64,000 nt of DNA from Chloroflexi bacterium TSY (lineage in GTDB: Bacteria; Chloroflexota; Anaerolineae; Caldilineales; Caldilineaceae): NCBI GenBank assembly GCA_019217005.1, contig JAHBNG010000012.1:80629-144628 (forward strand), written 5' to 3'. Shown one piece after another: positions 18,286 through 29,010 of the stretch; the stretch's first letter is position 1; every line of letters begins with the position of its first letter. A model generated the notes under the pieces. The model was not told the DNA's origin. It saw only the letters and a list, made by a program, of their open reading frames with translations, and searched no databases. The position numbers were made by a program, and so were the translations under genes.

Positions 18286-18344
18286 AAAATTAAAATAAAC
18301 GCGCCTGTTCTACTCGACTGAAAACGGTTAAATTTATTTTAATT
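18286..18344. repeat. AT-rich hairpin with conserved loop (copy 1)
   Basis: AATTAAAATAAA (18288-18299) pairs with TTTATTTTAATT (18333-18344) around a 33-nt loop containing TTCTACTCG. It sits just past the 3' end of the minus-strand gene at 18357 and may act as its terminator. Related hairpins with similar loops but different stems are at 21232-21295 and 51200-51262. Confidence 0.55.
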
Positions 18345-18356
18345 CGATGGCTGTGC

Positions 18357-19161
18357 TCAGTATACAGGTTGTGGAGATATTCGGGAAGTAATCGAAGAGA
18401 CGAGATGTGGATGAGCGGCAATAATTGGTTGTGGAGTTACTCGTCCATCCAGGAGTGCAAGATAGTCAATGGGCTGTCCATCCAGATAACACAGCGCACC
18501 GCCAGCACTGTGGATAATCGCCGCACCGGCAACGAGATCCCAGATACGTGCTTTGGCGGCAAACGTGGCAATTGCAATACCACGAGCTGTCGAAGCCAAA
18601 TTGGCCCCTATGCTGCCAAGTGCGCGTGTATTGCGAATCTGTATAGCGAAATCTGCATGAGCGGTTGCATTAATGGCGAGAAATCGTTTGGGTGCCCACT
18701 GTGTACAGACTGAATCCTGTAAGCGTAAACCATCAAAATAGATCTCTTCTGGATTAACCGCATACGTAAGTTCACCGGTTAATGGCATATAGAAAACCTA
18801 GTTTGGGAAATCCTTCACATAACAAGCCAACAGAAATGCCCCAGCCGGGTAAACCTAATGAGAAAACCGTCGTTCCATCGAGCGGATCGATCACCCATAC
18901 CGCGGAGGACCTTTTCTTGGTGACGTTCCCAACACCTTCTTCCCCAATTAGATTCTGGTGCGGGAATGCACTGCGCAGCTTCGTGCTTAGAAAATCCTCA
19001 ATTTCTAGATCCGCGGCTGTTAATAAAGTTTGATCAGCCTTTATTTGTGTCTCAACTTTTCGAAAGTAATTGAGCGATATTTGTCCAGCTTGTTTGAGCC
19101 ATGAAACAATTTCGTCGATCTGGTCGACATTATTAATACAAGCAGTTGCTGTAAAACACAT
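18357..19161 (-). pseudogene. Inositol-monophosphatase-family protein with one frameshift
   Basis: The N-terminal part (19161 to 18772) has LLTAADLEIEDFL, IGEEG and the metal-binding WVIDPLDGTT; the C-terminal part (18788 to 18357) continues in another frame as MPLTGELTYA, and carries WDLVAGAAIIHSAGG, the second family motif. Joined at about 18780 they give one ~265-aa protein of normal family length. Only a single nucleotide is out of place, so this may be a recent pseudogene or a sequencing error. Family members dephosphorylate inositol monophosphate, fructose-1,6-bisphosphate or PAP using Mg ions. No operon partner is seen. Confidence 0.8.
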
Positions 19162-19644
19162 GAAAGAACCCTTTATCTATACGGCATGCACTTGACATGC
19201 GTGCTTAAATTTCGTATCAGCCTAGCACTGGTTTCTATCGAAAACCTGTCGGATGACTGAATAGTTTCTGTCTATTTGCTGAAAATCCCTTTATTTTTCG
19301 ACGCGAATGGACTAAAATTCACATTTGAACCATTGGGATTATATAGTATCACTGCACCGGAAATCAGCATTTCTATTCTGGACAACTAGGTTCTGTTAAC
19401 ATTTAGAGTGCGCCCACAGAGCGTTGGTTGCGCTGAGCGTTACTTTTCCTCGAGAGGTTGTGGTGCTACACACCCACTTCGTGAGCAAATGTCAACAGCT
19501 CCTAATATAAAAAGTCCCAAATATTATAAACAATCCATAGACAATAATAGACGATCATTAATTGTTCATTATTGCGGTACAGATAGCGCAGCAACAGCGA
19601 CGGTTTAATTTCCGAGCATCGACAAAACCTTGTCGACACATTTT
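19162..19644. other. Intergenic region, no gene recognised
   Basis: AT-rich sequence with no convincing coding frame; both flanks are decayed or transposon-rich. No RNA gene is recognised. Confidence 0.4.
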
Positions 19645-19722
19645 GGTGGTATACCACAAATTGTGTAAAAGTGACCTGGCTCCTCAGAGAGGGACAAATT
19701 TACATACAATTTGGGATACCCC
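19645..19722. repeat. Two-armed GGTATACCACAAATTGTG element upstream of a regulator gene
   Basis: The left arm GGTATACCACAAATTGTG and the right arm (complement GGTATCCCAAATTGTATG) both continue into TAAA toward the centre. It ends 20 bp before the start of the gene at 19743. See the related elements at 12646, 33586 and 54205. Confidence 0.65.
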
Positions 19723-19742
19723 TACATTTAATTTAAAGGCCT

Positions 19743-21203
19743 ATGTCAAAAAAACATAATTGGATGCGGTTCCCTGCAACATACCGTCAGAAGGAAGTTA
19801 AAATCATCAGCCACTGGATTACAAGCGGCGTTAGCGGATGTGTTGTCGGGTTGTCCGAATCGGGACGCACGAATTTACTTGGTTTTCTGTGTAATCGTCT
19901 GGATGTATTGGAGAGATGTCTGACCGATCAAACAAAACGTATCATGTTGATTCCGGTCGATATCTATAATCTGCCTAACAATGACCTTTCTTCACTATAC
20001 CGCACGATTCTGCACGCTTTCTATTGGCGACGAGACGAGTTTGGTGAAGAGGGCTTGCAGCAGGCGGCTTACGATCTGTATATCGAAAACCGGGCAGCAA
20101 CGGATCCGTTTTTGCCACAGATGGCTTTATATGATCTGTTGCGGCTCTTTGAAGAGGCTGAGATCCAGGTTGTCCTGGTCTTGAACCGCTTTGACCGCTT
20201 TTGCGAAACAGCAACGCCTCAAATGCTCAATACCTTGCGTGGTTTGCGCGATACCTTCAGGGGAACGCTTTCCTACATCGTCGGTATGTTGCAAGAAGCT
20301 AGATATTTATCAGAACCAACCGATCTGGGAGATATGTACGACATTCTTGATAGGCACGTCTGTTGGATAGGTGCAATGAGCGATGTTGATGCAGATGAAA
20401 TGCTAACGAGAGATGTTTTGCCCAAGAGCATGACACTGAATCATAAAGAGCGTGAGAGTATTTTACGCTTGAGCGGTAATTTTCCTGGACTCATCAAAAC
20501 CGTTGGGCTTTGGTGGTTGCGACGGAGACCCGGAATAACCTCTCCACAAAATCTGACAGAGCGATTGCTCTCTGAGAATAGCATCCAGTACCGCGTCGAG
20601 CGCCTGTGGGATAGTTTGACCCAAGAGGAACAGTTGACGCTATCGGAGGTGCAAAAATTGGAATCTAAACTGCCTTTTCTACCACAAGCCCAAGATGCAA
20701 TTGGAGGATTATCTAAGCAGACAATCACATTGATTGAGGGATTGGTCAAGCAACACAAACATTCACTTTGGCAGTTGGCTGACAAAGGACTCTGTGTTCA
20801 GATAAATTATCAGGATGGTCCGGCGTGGGTGATTAATGGTGCACTGCTGTCGGCATATGTAGCAAATGCTCAAGGACGTGCTCGAGGACGAGTCTGGCTG
20901 GATGAATCAGCAAGCCAAATATACCAGGGACGTAATCCGATTGAAGAATTGACGGCCCTAGAACATGGCATTCTTTCCTTCCTGATCGGAAATCCAAGGA
21001 TGCGCCACACCAATGACGATATTATTGATCACGCTTGGCCGGACGAGGAACGACGTGAAGGCATAACGACCAATGCATTACAGGTTCACATATCTAGTAT
21101 TCGTAAAAAGATAGAACCGAATCCAGCCCGTCCCCATTACTTATTGACGTGGCGGGGAAATCCAGGTGGATACCAGTTCTTTCCCGAAGGCAAGCCAGGA
21201 TAG
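19743..21203 (+). CDS. AAA/STAND-like ATPase with C-terminal winged-helix DNA-binding domain
   Basis: A 486-aa protein. The N-terminal ~260 residues resemble an AAA/STAND NTPase: a P-loop-like GLSESGRTNLLG (residues ~36-47) and the strand VVLVLNRFDRF in Walker B position. The P-loop is non-canonical (GRT in place of GKT/S), so ATP hydrolysis may be weak or lost. The C-terminal ~90 residues (LTALEHGILSFLIGNPRMRHTND, NALQVHISSIRKKIEPN, GNPGGYQF) match an OmpR/PhoB-type winged helix, including the recognition-helix pattern. It is therefore probably a transcription regulator. The downstream gene is a decayed STAND ATPase with TPRs; the two may have formed one signalling or conflict locus (inference). 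ATG at 19743 is preceded by AAAGG. Confidence 0.8.
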   Translation: MSKKHNWMRFPATYRQKEVKIISHWITSGVSGCVVGLSESGRTNLLGFLCNRLDVLERCLTDQTKRIMLIPVDIYNLPNNDLSSLYRTILHAFYWRRDEFGEEGLQQAAYDLYIENRAATDPFLPQMALYDLLRLFEEAEIQVVLVLNRFDRFCETATPQMLNTLRGLRDTFRGTLSYIVGMLQEARYLSEPTDLGDMYDILDRHVCWIGAMSDVDADEMLTRDVLPKSMTLNHKERESILRLSGNFPGLIKTVGLWWLRRRPGITSPQNLTERLLSENSIQYRVERLWDSLTQEEQLTLSEVQKLESKLPFLPQAQDAIGGLSKQTITLIEGLVKQHKHSLWQLADKGLCVQINYQDGPAWVINGALLSAYVANAQGRARGRVWLDESASQIYQGRNPIEELTALEHGILSFLIGNPRMRHTNDDIIDHAWPDEERREGITTNALQVHISSIRKKIEPNPARPHYLLTWRGNPGGYQFFPEGKPG

Positions 21204-21231
21204 AGAGATATTAAGGATACTGAGCATGGCC

Positions 21232-21295
21232 ATAAATTAAAAATAAATTTGTCGCTTCTACCCGAGTAAAATGCCCAAATTTATTTTTAATTTAT
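21232..21295. repeat. AT-rich perfect hairpin with conserved loop (copy 2)
   Basis: AAATTTATTTTTAATTTAT (21277-21295) is an exact complement of 21232-21250, 19 bp, around a 26-nt loop containing CTTCTACCCGAG. It lies 29 bp after the regulator stop and could terminate its transcript. Confidence 0.7.
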
Positions 21296-23361
21296 AAGCT
21301 CGTGCGGTAGAAATAGATGTAAAAGGAACACCCCGATGACACCCGAGATTGAAAATCCTGCACAACTAGAGCTTTCTACTGACATTCGACAGGTGCTTAG
21401 CCAGATGTTTTCTAACTATGGACGCATTATTCTGCAAAAGGAATTCAAACGTGGTCTGAGCGGTGGGCACGTTTTCGAAATTAAGCCCATTAAAGCGGAT
21501 AGTACCCCAGAACTCCCGGTTGTTGTCAAACTGTCAACTGTTAGTCAGATTCAGAAGGAGTGGCAGGCATTCGATGAACATATACGACGCCGTGTTCTTG
21601 ACATTCCAAATGTGTTTGATGCCCCGTCCTGCTTCCCGATATGGGGTGGGGCGGTATCTGCTATAGCTTAACTGGTGGCGGTATTCTTGACGTTCAAAGT
21701 TTGGTCGACTACTGTAGTACAGAAGCTGTCTCAGCCGGACAGATCACGAAGATCACCAATCAACTGTTGAATGTGATGCGTCCGCTTTGGAGTTGGATCC
21801 ATGAAGAGCGGTCAATTACACTGCGCAATAGTTATGGGCATTTGCTGCCTGTCAATTTACTCATCCAGCATGAACCATCAGCCTCCGATGAGCCTGTCCG
21901 TATGATCACGCCAACGTCGCTTCCAGATGGGGCTTTGCAGCCTGGAGAACGGGTACGAATCTGTGGTTTTGCAGTCAGCAAAGCCAATCGTCAGACAAAA
22001 ACCATGACATTGCGTTGCCCAGACGCCAATGGGTCGACATCCCCCTACTATATTCGCTGTCGCTCGCCACTTGTTGATCGGATGGCCTCCTATCATGTTA
22101 ACGAAATTAGTGCTGCGATCGAAGGAACAGTCATCGAAACTCGTCACAGCCGTCTTCGAGACGAAGTAGTGCGAGTATTTGGCCCGGATGCATTCGATCC
22201 AGATGCCGAGACTCTGCCCTCTCCTTCGCCCTACGAAGTAGATTTGCCGAATCCGCTGGCGACGTTTGAGGATGTTTTGAATCAGACAGTTAACGTGAAC
22301 ATTACGTCAATTCATGGGGATTTTAATCTGGAAAATATTTTGACTACCCCCGAAACGGGCAGTGTCCATGTGATCGACTTTTCAGATGCCCGGTCAGATC
22401 ACGTGCTTCATGATTTGTTACGCCTCGAAGCGGAAATGATCATACAGGTGATACCGAAGATTTTAAATCGGCATCAGCTACCATTGTTCCCAACGCTTGC
22501 CAGCATTTTCTGGCATTTGCACTACCATTTGTCCAATGAGCGGAATCCTCAAACCGAGAGCATACCTGCCATGCTGAAAAAATCATGGATGGCTTTAGTG
22601 GCAATCCGGCGTCATGCACGGTTCTATTTGTACGACTCAAATGATGTGTCTGAATATTATCGCGGACTTTTTCTCTATTTGCTTGGCTATCTCAAATATA
22701 AAAACCTGGATGACCATTGTGCCAGTCCATTGACCAAAAAGATGGCGTTTTGGGGGGCATCTCTCATTCAATATTACCTGAATGAACTGGAGGCTGGTCG
22801 ACAGGTGCCGCCTCAAGAACTTGAGCCAATCGACTTTATCGCCAAAGATACAATGGATGCTGCGCACCGACAGAATGGCACAAATGATCACAACCCAACG
22901 AAAGACAATAGACCTGAAAACAACGCGCGCCCCCTCGCCACAGCAAAAACTGGTGAAACAAACAATAGTCCGTCATATGTGGATACCCTTTATAATGTAA
23001 ATATGTTGACTGGGCGGAGTAAAAATGGTCACGGGGCTGGAGATAACATCCATGAGGACACCGGCAGTGGAATTCGTAATAAACATGAGGGGCTCAGGGA
23101 TAAAAATGATGGTACGAGTCGCAACGGCGCTACACCCACTGAGCACCTTCAATCGGCCGAACAACGATTGAAGAGATTGACCGTGGATCGGGTTCCATCC
23201 CGTACACAGATTCCTGTTTACTCTCACATGCCACTCAGCGCCAATCTAAACTTTGTTGGTCGTCAGCAAGATCTACTCCAGATCGCACGGTTCTTTAAAT
23301 CTAACATGGATGCGAGGAACGATGGCGTCAAAACAGTTGCCGTTACTGGAACTGGTGGTCT

Positions 23362-24630
23362 CAGTAGATCCAAATTTCAAGTAAAAAGTTGAAATTAGAG
23401 AGAAAAAGTGTAATCTATGCTGCACCTTAAATAGTGAAAAGGAGCAGAGAGATGGCCCAACAAACAAAGCTAAAGTTAACAGACAGAGATAGTCGCAATG
23501 AAGCGGTAGAGAGATTGAACAGATATCTACCGCTAGAAATATCGGGATATGAATGTACGCTCGAAAAGGGATTTGATGTGTTGGTGAAAGCAGCAGTGAC
23601 GAGACAAACCATAGAAAGTGTGTAAAGACCTGCCAGAAATGGTTGATGGTGAAACGATCCGTAGCTATCTGAAGGAGCAGGTAAGAGTAGATGACTTGCA
23701 GAATTTGGAGCGACAAGTCAACCAAGCCCTGGTAGCCGGATTGCCAGGTCGGCTGATGAAAACAAAGCTAGAAATCGCAATAGACTTTCACGATGAACCC
23801 TTCTACGGCAAGAGTCCAGAACTCCTCGAGCTGACCTGCCGTGGTGAAGCAGAGAAAGGCACAACCCGATTCTTTCGAGTAGCCACAGCCTACGTCATAT
23901 TTAAGGATGTGCGGGTGACGTTGAGTATTCTGTTCGTCCGTCCCGAAGATAAAACAGCTGATATCGTGACCTCATTGTTGCGTCGTTTGCGCATTTTAGG
24001 GCTGAAAGTACGCCGTTTATACCTGGATAAAGGGTTTTGTTCGAGTCCAGTTCTAGAGTCCATAAAACAAAGCGGTTGGCCTGCCATCATCGCCTGTTCC
24101 ATTCGCGGGAAGACAGGAGGAACCCGAGGACTTTGTCAAGGGAACAAGAGCTATTCTACCCAGCATACCTTTGAAAGTGCGCAATACGGTTCCTTCACGG
24201 CTCCTGTTGCCATTGTGCGAACCTATACTTCTCAAACGCAGCAAACAAGCAAAGCGACGCGCAACTTGTTTATGTCGTCTTGAACTGCTCCTTCAATCCC
24301 AGAACTGTTCGCAAACTCTACCGCAAACGCTTTGGCATCGAAACCAGCTATCGCTGTATGCGCAAAGTTCGCGCTTGGACTACCTCCCGCAATGGCGCTC
24401 TCCGCTTCTTGCTCATCAGCCTGGGCTTTATTCTTGTCAACTTCTGGATAGAGCTACGCCATCGCTTCTGCCAACTCAAATGCCAAGGACGGCGACAAAT
24501 CGATACCACTCGTTTTGAGCTGCCACGCTTTTCTTCTTTTCTTAACCGAGCTATCGAAAATATCTATGGGGTTGTTTCTATCATTTTCTCTCTTGTTGAC
24601 CCCCTTGGTATCTGATTTTTGGATCTACTG
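23362..24630 (+). mobile_element. ISH3-like insertion sequence, 1269 bp
   Basis: The ends are CAGTAGATCCAAATTTC at the left and, reverse-complemented, CAGTAGATCCAAAAAT at the right. The flanks are GGTCT (23357-23361) and GATCT (24631-24635), a 5-bp duplication with one change. It carries a decayed transposase and shares its ends with the three 215-bp MITEs of this window. Confidence 0.85.
23452..24615 (+). pseudogene. ISH3-like (IS4-superfamily) transposase, frameshifted
   Basis: ATG at 23452 follows AAAAGGAGCAGAGAG. Three parts in three frames add up to one DDE transposase: MAQQTKLKLTDRDSRNEAV to QTIESV (stop 23623), then CKDLPEMVDGETIRSYL with LEIAIDFHDEPFYGKSPE, GTTRFFRVATAYVIF and RLYLDKGFCSSPVLES (to 24283), then FNPRTVRKLYRKRFGIETSYRCMRKVRAWT (to 24615), which holds the Glu of the catalytic triad. 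The frame changes are near 23620 and 24260. A 5-bp duplication and this layout fit ISH3-like elements; assignment within the IS4 superfamily is tentative. The product is presumably inactive unless frameshifting rescues it. Confidence 0.75.
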
Positions 24631-24861
24631 GATCTAGGTAAAACACAATTAGCCAGTGAATTTGTTCACCGATACGGGCAATTCTTTGCTGGCGGCGTCT
24701 TTTGGTTAAGCTTTGCCGATCCCCATGCGATTGCGGGTGAGATTGCTGCCTGTGGCGGTATGGGGCGGCTCGACCTGCGATCTGACTTTGCTGACTTATC
24801 ATTAGATGAACAGGTGAGGCTTGTGCAAGCAGCATGGCAGGAACCAACGCCACGTCTACTA

Positions 24862-26284
24862 CCTTATTTTTGCGCAATGAGAGCGTGATTCTATTCGTTC
24901 ATGCAACTAGAGGGGGTTTCTAATCGGCCTCTAGATAGGATTTCAAGCAAATCAGAAGGTCACGAGAATAAGGATGTGAACTTAGCAGGTCAATCCGTGA
25001 AAGTGAGCCGTTCTGAAAAGAGAGAAAACCAGGTATTTGTAATAGATCTCGAACAATTCGTTTCTGCCGGAAAGGTTCAAATCTAGTATCCACGAGAGCT
25101 TGCTGATGGAAATGGCCTATCAAATTATGCGCCAAATCAGCCAAAAGGATAAGAGATTTTTGAGCTAGAAATAGGGTCTTGCGACGAGAAGCTAAGTGTA
25201 ACCCCATTTTATCATTACGGAATTGTTCGATTTCAGCCGCACCTCGATTGTCATAATATGAAATGAAGTGACGCTTGGATGGCAATTTGATGGTCGAAAT
25301 GTAGTAACTGACACAAATTTGCTCGTTTTCACTCTTTTTTGAGAAAATGCGTACAGGGCGATTAAACTTGATAGGGATGGAATTTCAGCCAGAAAGACGT
25401 CACCGCAAGGATCCCATCGAGTCACCTGTTGCGCCCACAGATGGGCACGACGGTTGGAGTTGCCCTTCATCATAAATTGATAGTTGCGGTTGAGCAGCCA
25501 CCGAATATTTTCTTCACTACCTGCACCGCCATCGGTGCGCCAGACGACTCGCTCGCGTTTTTTCTCGTCTAACTCTAATGAACTTTCCGTGGCAAGCACG
25601 GCTGGCTGAAACGATGGAGCTGTATGCTGACTCCCTGGATAGAGGTCTGACCAAACCGTTTCATGGTATTTAACCGAACTTACACGGACCAATTGGCGTC
25701 CCGTTGCGTTTTTTTGCCGCATGGTAATCCGGATAGGTCAAAGTCTAACCACAAGAACCCTCGCCAATCGTGGTTGTGTATTTGGCTTAGAGGCTTGCAG
25801 ATTTCGCTGACCGCACTCTACCGATATTCATTAGAGTTAGGGCGTCTAATGTACGAGACATATTTGATTGCTCACTAAGCTGCTCCATCCCATAAATTTC
25901 GCAAGGAGTCTTTCTGGTCTGACCTTTGTATTGAACTCAGTCAGCGTTGCGCAACCACATAATATGCTAACCAGCACCTGTTCCAACTTACTTGCTGGTG
26001 TATATTCATACGTTTTGACCGGTATTTCGATCTTCTTCAACGCAGTTAGCACTTTCTCTTGATGGTAGTGTGCCAGCAACGCAGCTAATGGTGCATACTG
26101 AGTATTGCTGATCTCGTTCGTTAGTCCGAATTCTATTGCCATGAATGCCTCCTTGGATCGGGTATCTCTAATGAATTTCTTTGAGGCTATCCTTTTTTCG
26201 GCATTTTGACGAATTTGATCGAATAGAATCAGGCTCTTATTGCGTCAACGAATAGAATTCCCTTCCCGTTGCGCAAAAATAAGG
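24862..26284 (-). mobile_element. IS1380-like insertion sequence, copy A, 1423 bp
   Basis: The inverted ends begin CCTTATTTTTGCGCAA, with a perfect 5-bp duplication TACTA (24857-24861 and 26285-26289). Excision restores the STAND gene reading RLLIFDN. Nearly identical to copy B at 44071-45754, but with a ~37-bp deletion near 25720 and extra single-base changes. Confidence 0.92.
24920..26142 (-). pseudogene. IS1380-like DDE transposase, copy A, multiply frameshifted
   Basis: Reads MAIEFGLTNEISNTQYAPL from 26142, then, in shifted frames, WLDFDLSGLPCG-type sequence, ATGRQLVRVSSVKYHETVWSD, ERVVWRTDGGAGSEENIRWLL and YDNRGAAEIEQFRNDKMGL (catalytic Glu region), ending at 24920. Compared with copy B it has lost part of the coding sequence near 25720 and has additional single-base deletions near 25340-25370, so it cannot make a full transposase. 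It lies antisense to the STAND gene it interrupts. Confidence 0.85.
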
Positions 26285-27955
26285 TACTAATCTTTGATAA
26301 CTGTGAGGATCCTGAATTGGTCGATCGATGGCGTCCAACGATAGGCGGCTGCTGTGTGCTGGTCACAGCCCGTCGTGCTGAGTGGGATCACCGTTTGGGT
26401 ATCAAGACTTGGGCATTAGATGTCCTTGATCGGACAGAGAGTCTTGAATTGTTACAGAATCTCTATCCAGATGCTTCGAGCGGAACGCTACACGCTATTG
26501 CTGATGAGTTGGGCGATCTGCCTTTAGCATTGGATCTGGCAGGTCGGTATTTGCAACGCTATCGATACGAAGTATCACCAGAACAATACCTTGATCAATT
26601 ACGCATGCTGCCACCGCTACAACATGAATCGTTACACAGTATGCGGAGCATTCTACCTACGGGGCATATTCAGAATGTTGCGCGCACCATTGCCCTGAGC
26701 TACGATCAATTAGATGAGAGAGTTCCCGTTGATGCCTGAGCGTTGGCGTTGCTAGCCCGTGCGGCCTGCCTGGCACCTGGGGAACCGATCCCACGCCATC
26801 TGCTGCGACGGACGCTTCAGTTGGCTGATGACGATTTGGGAACAAGAGAGCGAGTGGCAGATGCCATGTTTCGTCTTGTTGAATTGGGATTGATGCACGC
26901 AGAGGCGAATGGGACCTTTCGTGTTCATCGACTGATTGTAAGCTTCGTACAGAATGCGTCATCTACGATGCGAGTCGGTGCACAAGAAGCGGTCGAGACA
27001 GTATTATTGGCCGAGACAGAACGGATTAATGAAATCCGCATCCCTAGCCCTTTGCGAGAGTTGCATGGACATCTGCGGATGGTAACGACCATTGCTCGCA
27101 GTCGCAACGATGAACTCTCTGCGCGCCTTAATCATGCGATGGGTGAACATCTATGGCAGATCGGCGACTATCGCGAAAGTCTGAGTTGTCTCGAATATAC
27201 TGTTGCTGTCCGCAAAAAAATTTTGGGGGAGCTTCATCACGAGACGGCTCGCAGCTTAACAGACTTGGGGTTGCAATATGCTTCACAAGGTGAATGGGTA
27301 AAAGCAGAGGCACTCTATCAACAAGCACTGGCGATTCAGAGGCAACTCTTTGCAGAAGGCACCCTAGATACAGCTTATACGCTCAACAATCTTGGCATTG
27401 CAACCCACATGCGACGGGCATTTCAGGAAGCAGAATGTTTTCATGAAGAAGCGCTCCAGATCAGGCGGCGAATTCAGGGGAATGATTCGACACTTGTTGC
27501 CGAGAGTATTAGCAACTTGGCCTATCTGTGCTTTGTACAGAGCGATCTTGTAAATGCTCGCTCATATCTTGAACAAGCGCTTGCCATTCGTGAATCAGCA
27601 CTGGGAGAAGAGCATCCAGATACTGCACGAACGCTCAATAATCTGGGAGAAGTCTATTTGACCCAGCAAGACTATGATGCAGCGGAAAATGTATTTCAGC
27701 GTGGTCTGACGATACGTCGGAAGGTTTTGGGGACAGAGCACCCTGATTTGGCCCACAGTTTATGTAGCTTAGGAGCTCTTTACAAAGAAAAAGGCCAGAG
27801 GGTTGCGGCAAAAAATCAGTATCAATCTGCCCTGAGTATCCGACAAAAAGCCTTGGGAAACGAACATCCGGACACACTTGCGGTTTCTGACTTGATTCAG
27901 GAACTTGAATCAGAAACGGATACTTAATATAGGAGATGCCTCATCAAATCATACT

Positions 27956-28017
27956 CAGTAGATCGCAATCGTTAGATTCTTCGCTTCGCTCGAGAATGAT
28001 ACGATTGCGGTCTACTG
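27956..28017. repeat. Small palindromic mobile element flanked by ATACT (copy 2)
   Basis: Begins CAGTAGATCGCAATCG and ends with the near-complement, ending GGTCTACTG; ATACT is duplicated at 27951-27955 and 28018-28022. Same family and orientation as 5343-5403. Confidence 0.8.
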
Positions 28018-28113
28018 ATACTTTTTACATCCGGTAAAGTAGCCTTCTGTATATTGGTGCAATATACTTGAGGAAGTGCATTGCACCAATGCGTGGCCTA
28101 TTGAAAATTGGAA

Positions 28114-28506
28114 TCAAATCCCACTACCCCATTCTCGCTTCGGAGCCATGCGGCAATAGACATTTTCATCCCCATTTTTGATCAGAGGGATCTCTTGGAT
28201 ACAGTAGAGACGTCGAAAAACGCCATTATAGAGATCTAAATGCTTATTCATGGCTGGAGCATTTGTGACAGCAGCGACCCATCCAAATCCATCTCCCGAC
28301 ACCTCGTGCGTATATGGAAATGCATGACAGTAAACAAATCCGACATCGTTTGCGCGCAGGGCCGGATCAATTGGCAGAGCGCCCATTCCTTCTGCACACA
28401 CCTTGTCGTCCCACCCAAAGAGTTCGGTGGCAAGCTTGCGAGCATTTATTCGATCTCCATCCGACAGCCAATGGCTCTGATTATACACACCAACAAATAG
28501 AGTCAT
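28114..28506 (-). CDS. Hypothetical protein
   Basis: A 130-aa frame that I do not recognise. It starts MTLFVGVYNQSHWLSDGD and contains FVYCHAFPYTHEVSGDGFGWVA and a basic end (CRMAPKREWGSGI). GAGGAG lies three bases before the ATG. The same frame is open upstream to a second ATG near 28570 (MMNQQDETL) except for a single TGA, so the protein may be an N-terminally truncated remnant of a slightly longer one. No signal peptide, membrane helix or metal motif is apparent. The overlapping plus-strand frame has a poorer residue composition and I take it as a shadow. Confidence 0.45.
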   Translation of the reverse strand: MTLFVGVYNQSHWLSDGDRINARKLATELFGWDDKVCAEGMGALPIDPALRANDVGFVYCHAFPYTHEVSGDGFGWVAAVTNAPAMNKHLDLYNGVFRRLYCIQEIPLIKNGDENVYCRMAPKREWGSGI

Positions 28507-28713
28507 TCGCTCCTCGTCTCCACCTGCCGGTAGTCCAATCTGTCAAAGGGTCTCATCTTGTTGATTCATCATTGTTGACCTCCTATATAAACCAATTTAT
28601 CGCTTTCTAGTGTATCACTTTTATTGGGCGATATCCTGTTCAATGACTGAAGATGTCCTGAGTGTCTACCCAATATCTAGCACACCGTCACCCCAGCATA
28701 ACAGATTAGAGAC

Positions 28714-29010
28714 GACTAAATCGTAGGTCACTTCTCTGAAGTGACAGGCATCAAGAATCCTGAATCTCCACTTGGAATCGGTCGCCCTCTTGCCGCTTGT
28801 CCCGCCGGAGACAGGACCTACGGTAACCGTTCATGATTGCGGTGACAGTATGCCAATGCAACGTCATCGATTTTGTATCAAGGAAGAGATGGCTAAATCG
28901 TAGGTCACTTCTCTGAAGTGACAGGCTATCAAGAATCCTGAATTTCCACTTGATACCGGTCGCTCTCTTGTCGCTTGTCCCGCGGGAGACGGGACCTACG
29001 GTAACCGTTC
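28714..29010. repeat. Two 119-bp copies of a GTAGGTC-ended repeat
   Basis: Copies at 28714-28832 and 28892-29010 share nearly all bases. Each contains CGTAGGTCACTTCTC near the left and GACCTACGGTAACCGTTC at the right end, so the outer parts can pair (CGTAGGTC with GACCTACG), and an inner ACTTCTCTGAAGT palindrome. The surrounding 28507-29141 has no recognised gene. Confidence 0.75.

Larger units (their letters stand above)
21336..27927 (+). pseudogene. STAND (NB-ARC type) ATPase with APH-like N-terminus and TPR tail, disrupted by two IS elements
   Basis: Once a protein of roughly 1,300 residues. The N-terminal part has kinase/APH-like features (IHGDFNLENIL, VHVIDFSDARSDHV), reminiscent of the TCAD9 domain of bacterial conflict systems (uncertain). 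A low-complexity Asn-rich linker, a NFVGR segment, an NB-ARC ATPase (GTGG|LGKTQLA P-loop; RLL|IFDN Walker B; LGDLPLALDLAG; FRVHRL) and C-terminal kinesin-light-chain-type TPRs (repeated A..Y..AL.I....LG..HPDTA..LNNLG) follow. Damage: a frameshift in a G-run near 21645; an ISH3-like element (23362-24630) inside the P-loop; an IS1380-like element (24862-26284) inside Walker B; and an in-frame TGA at 26737. Removing each IS and one target duplication restores the motif exactly. Confidence 0.85.

Noticed and set aside
24901..25086. Identical 61-codon plus-strand frames inside both IS1380-like copies (also 44110-44295)
   Set aside because: They are antisense to the transposase C-terminus and are carried along by the IS; no independent coding evidence.
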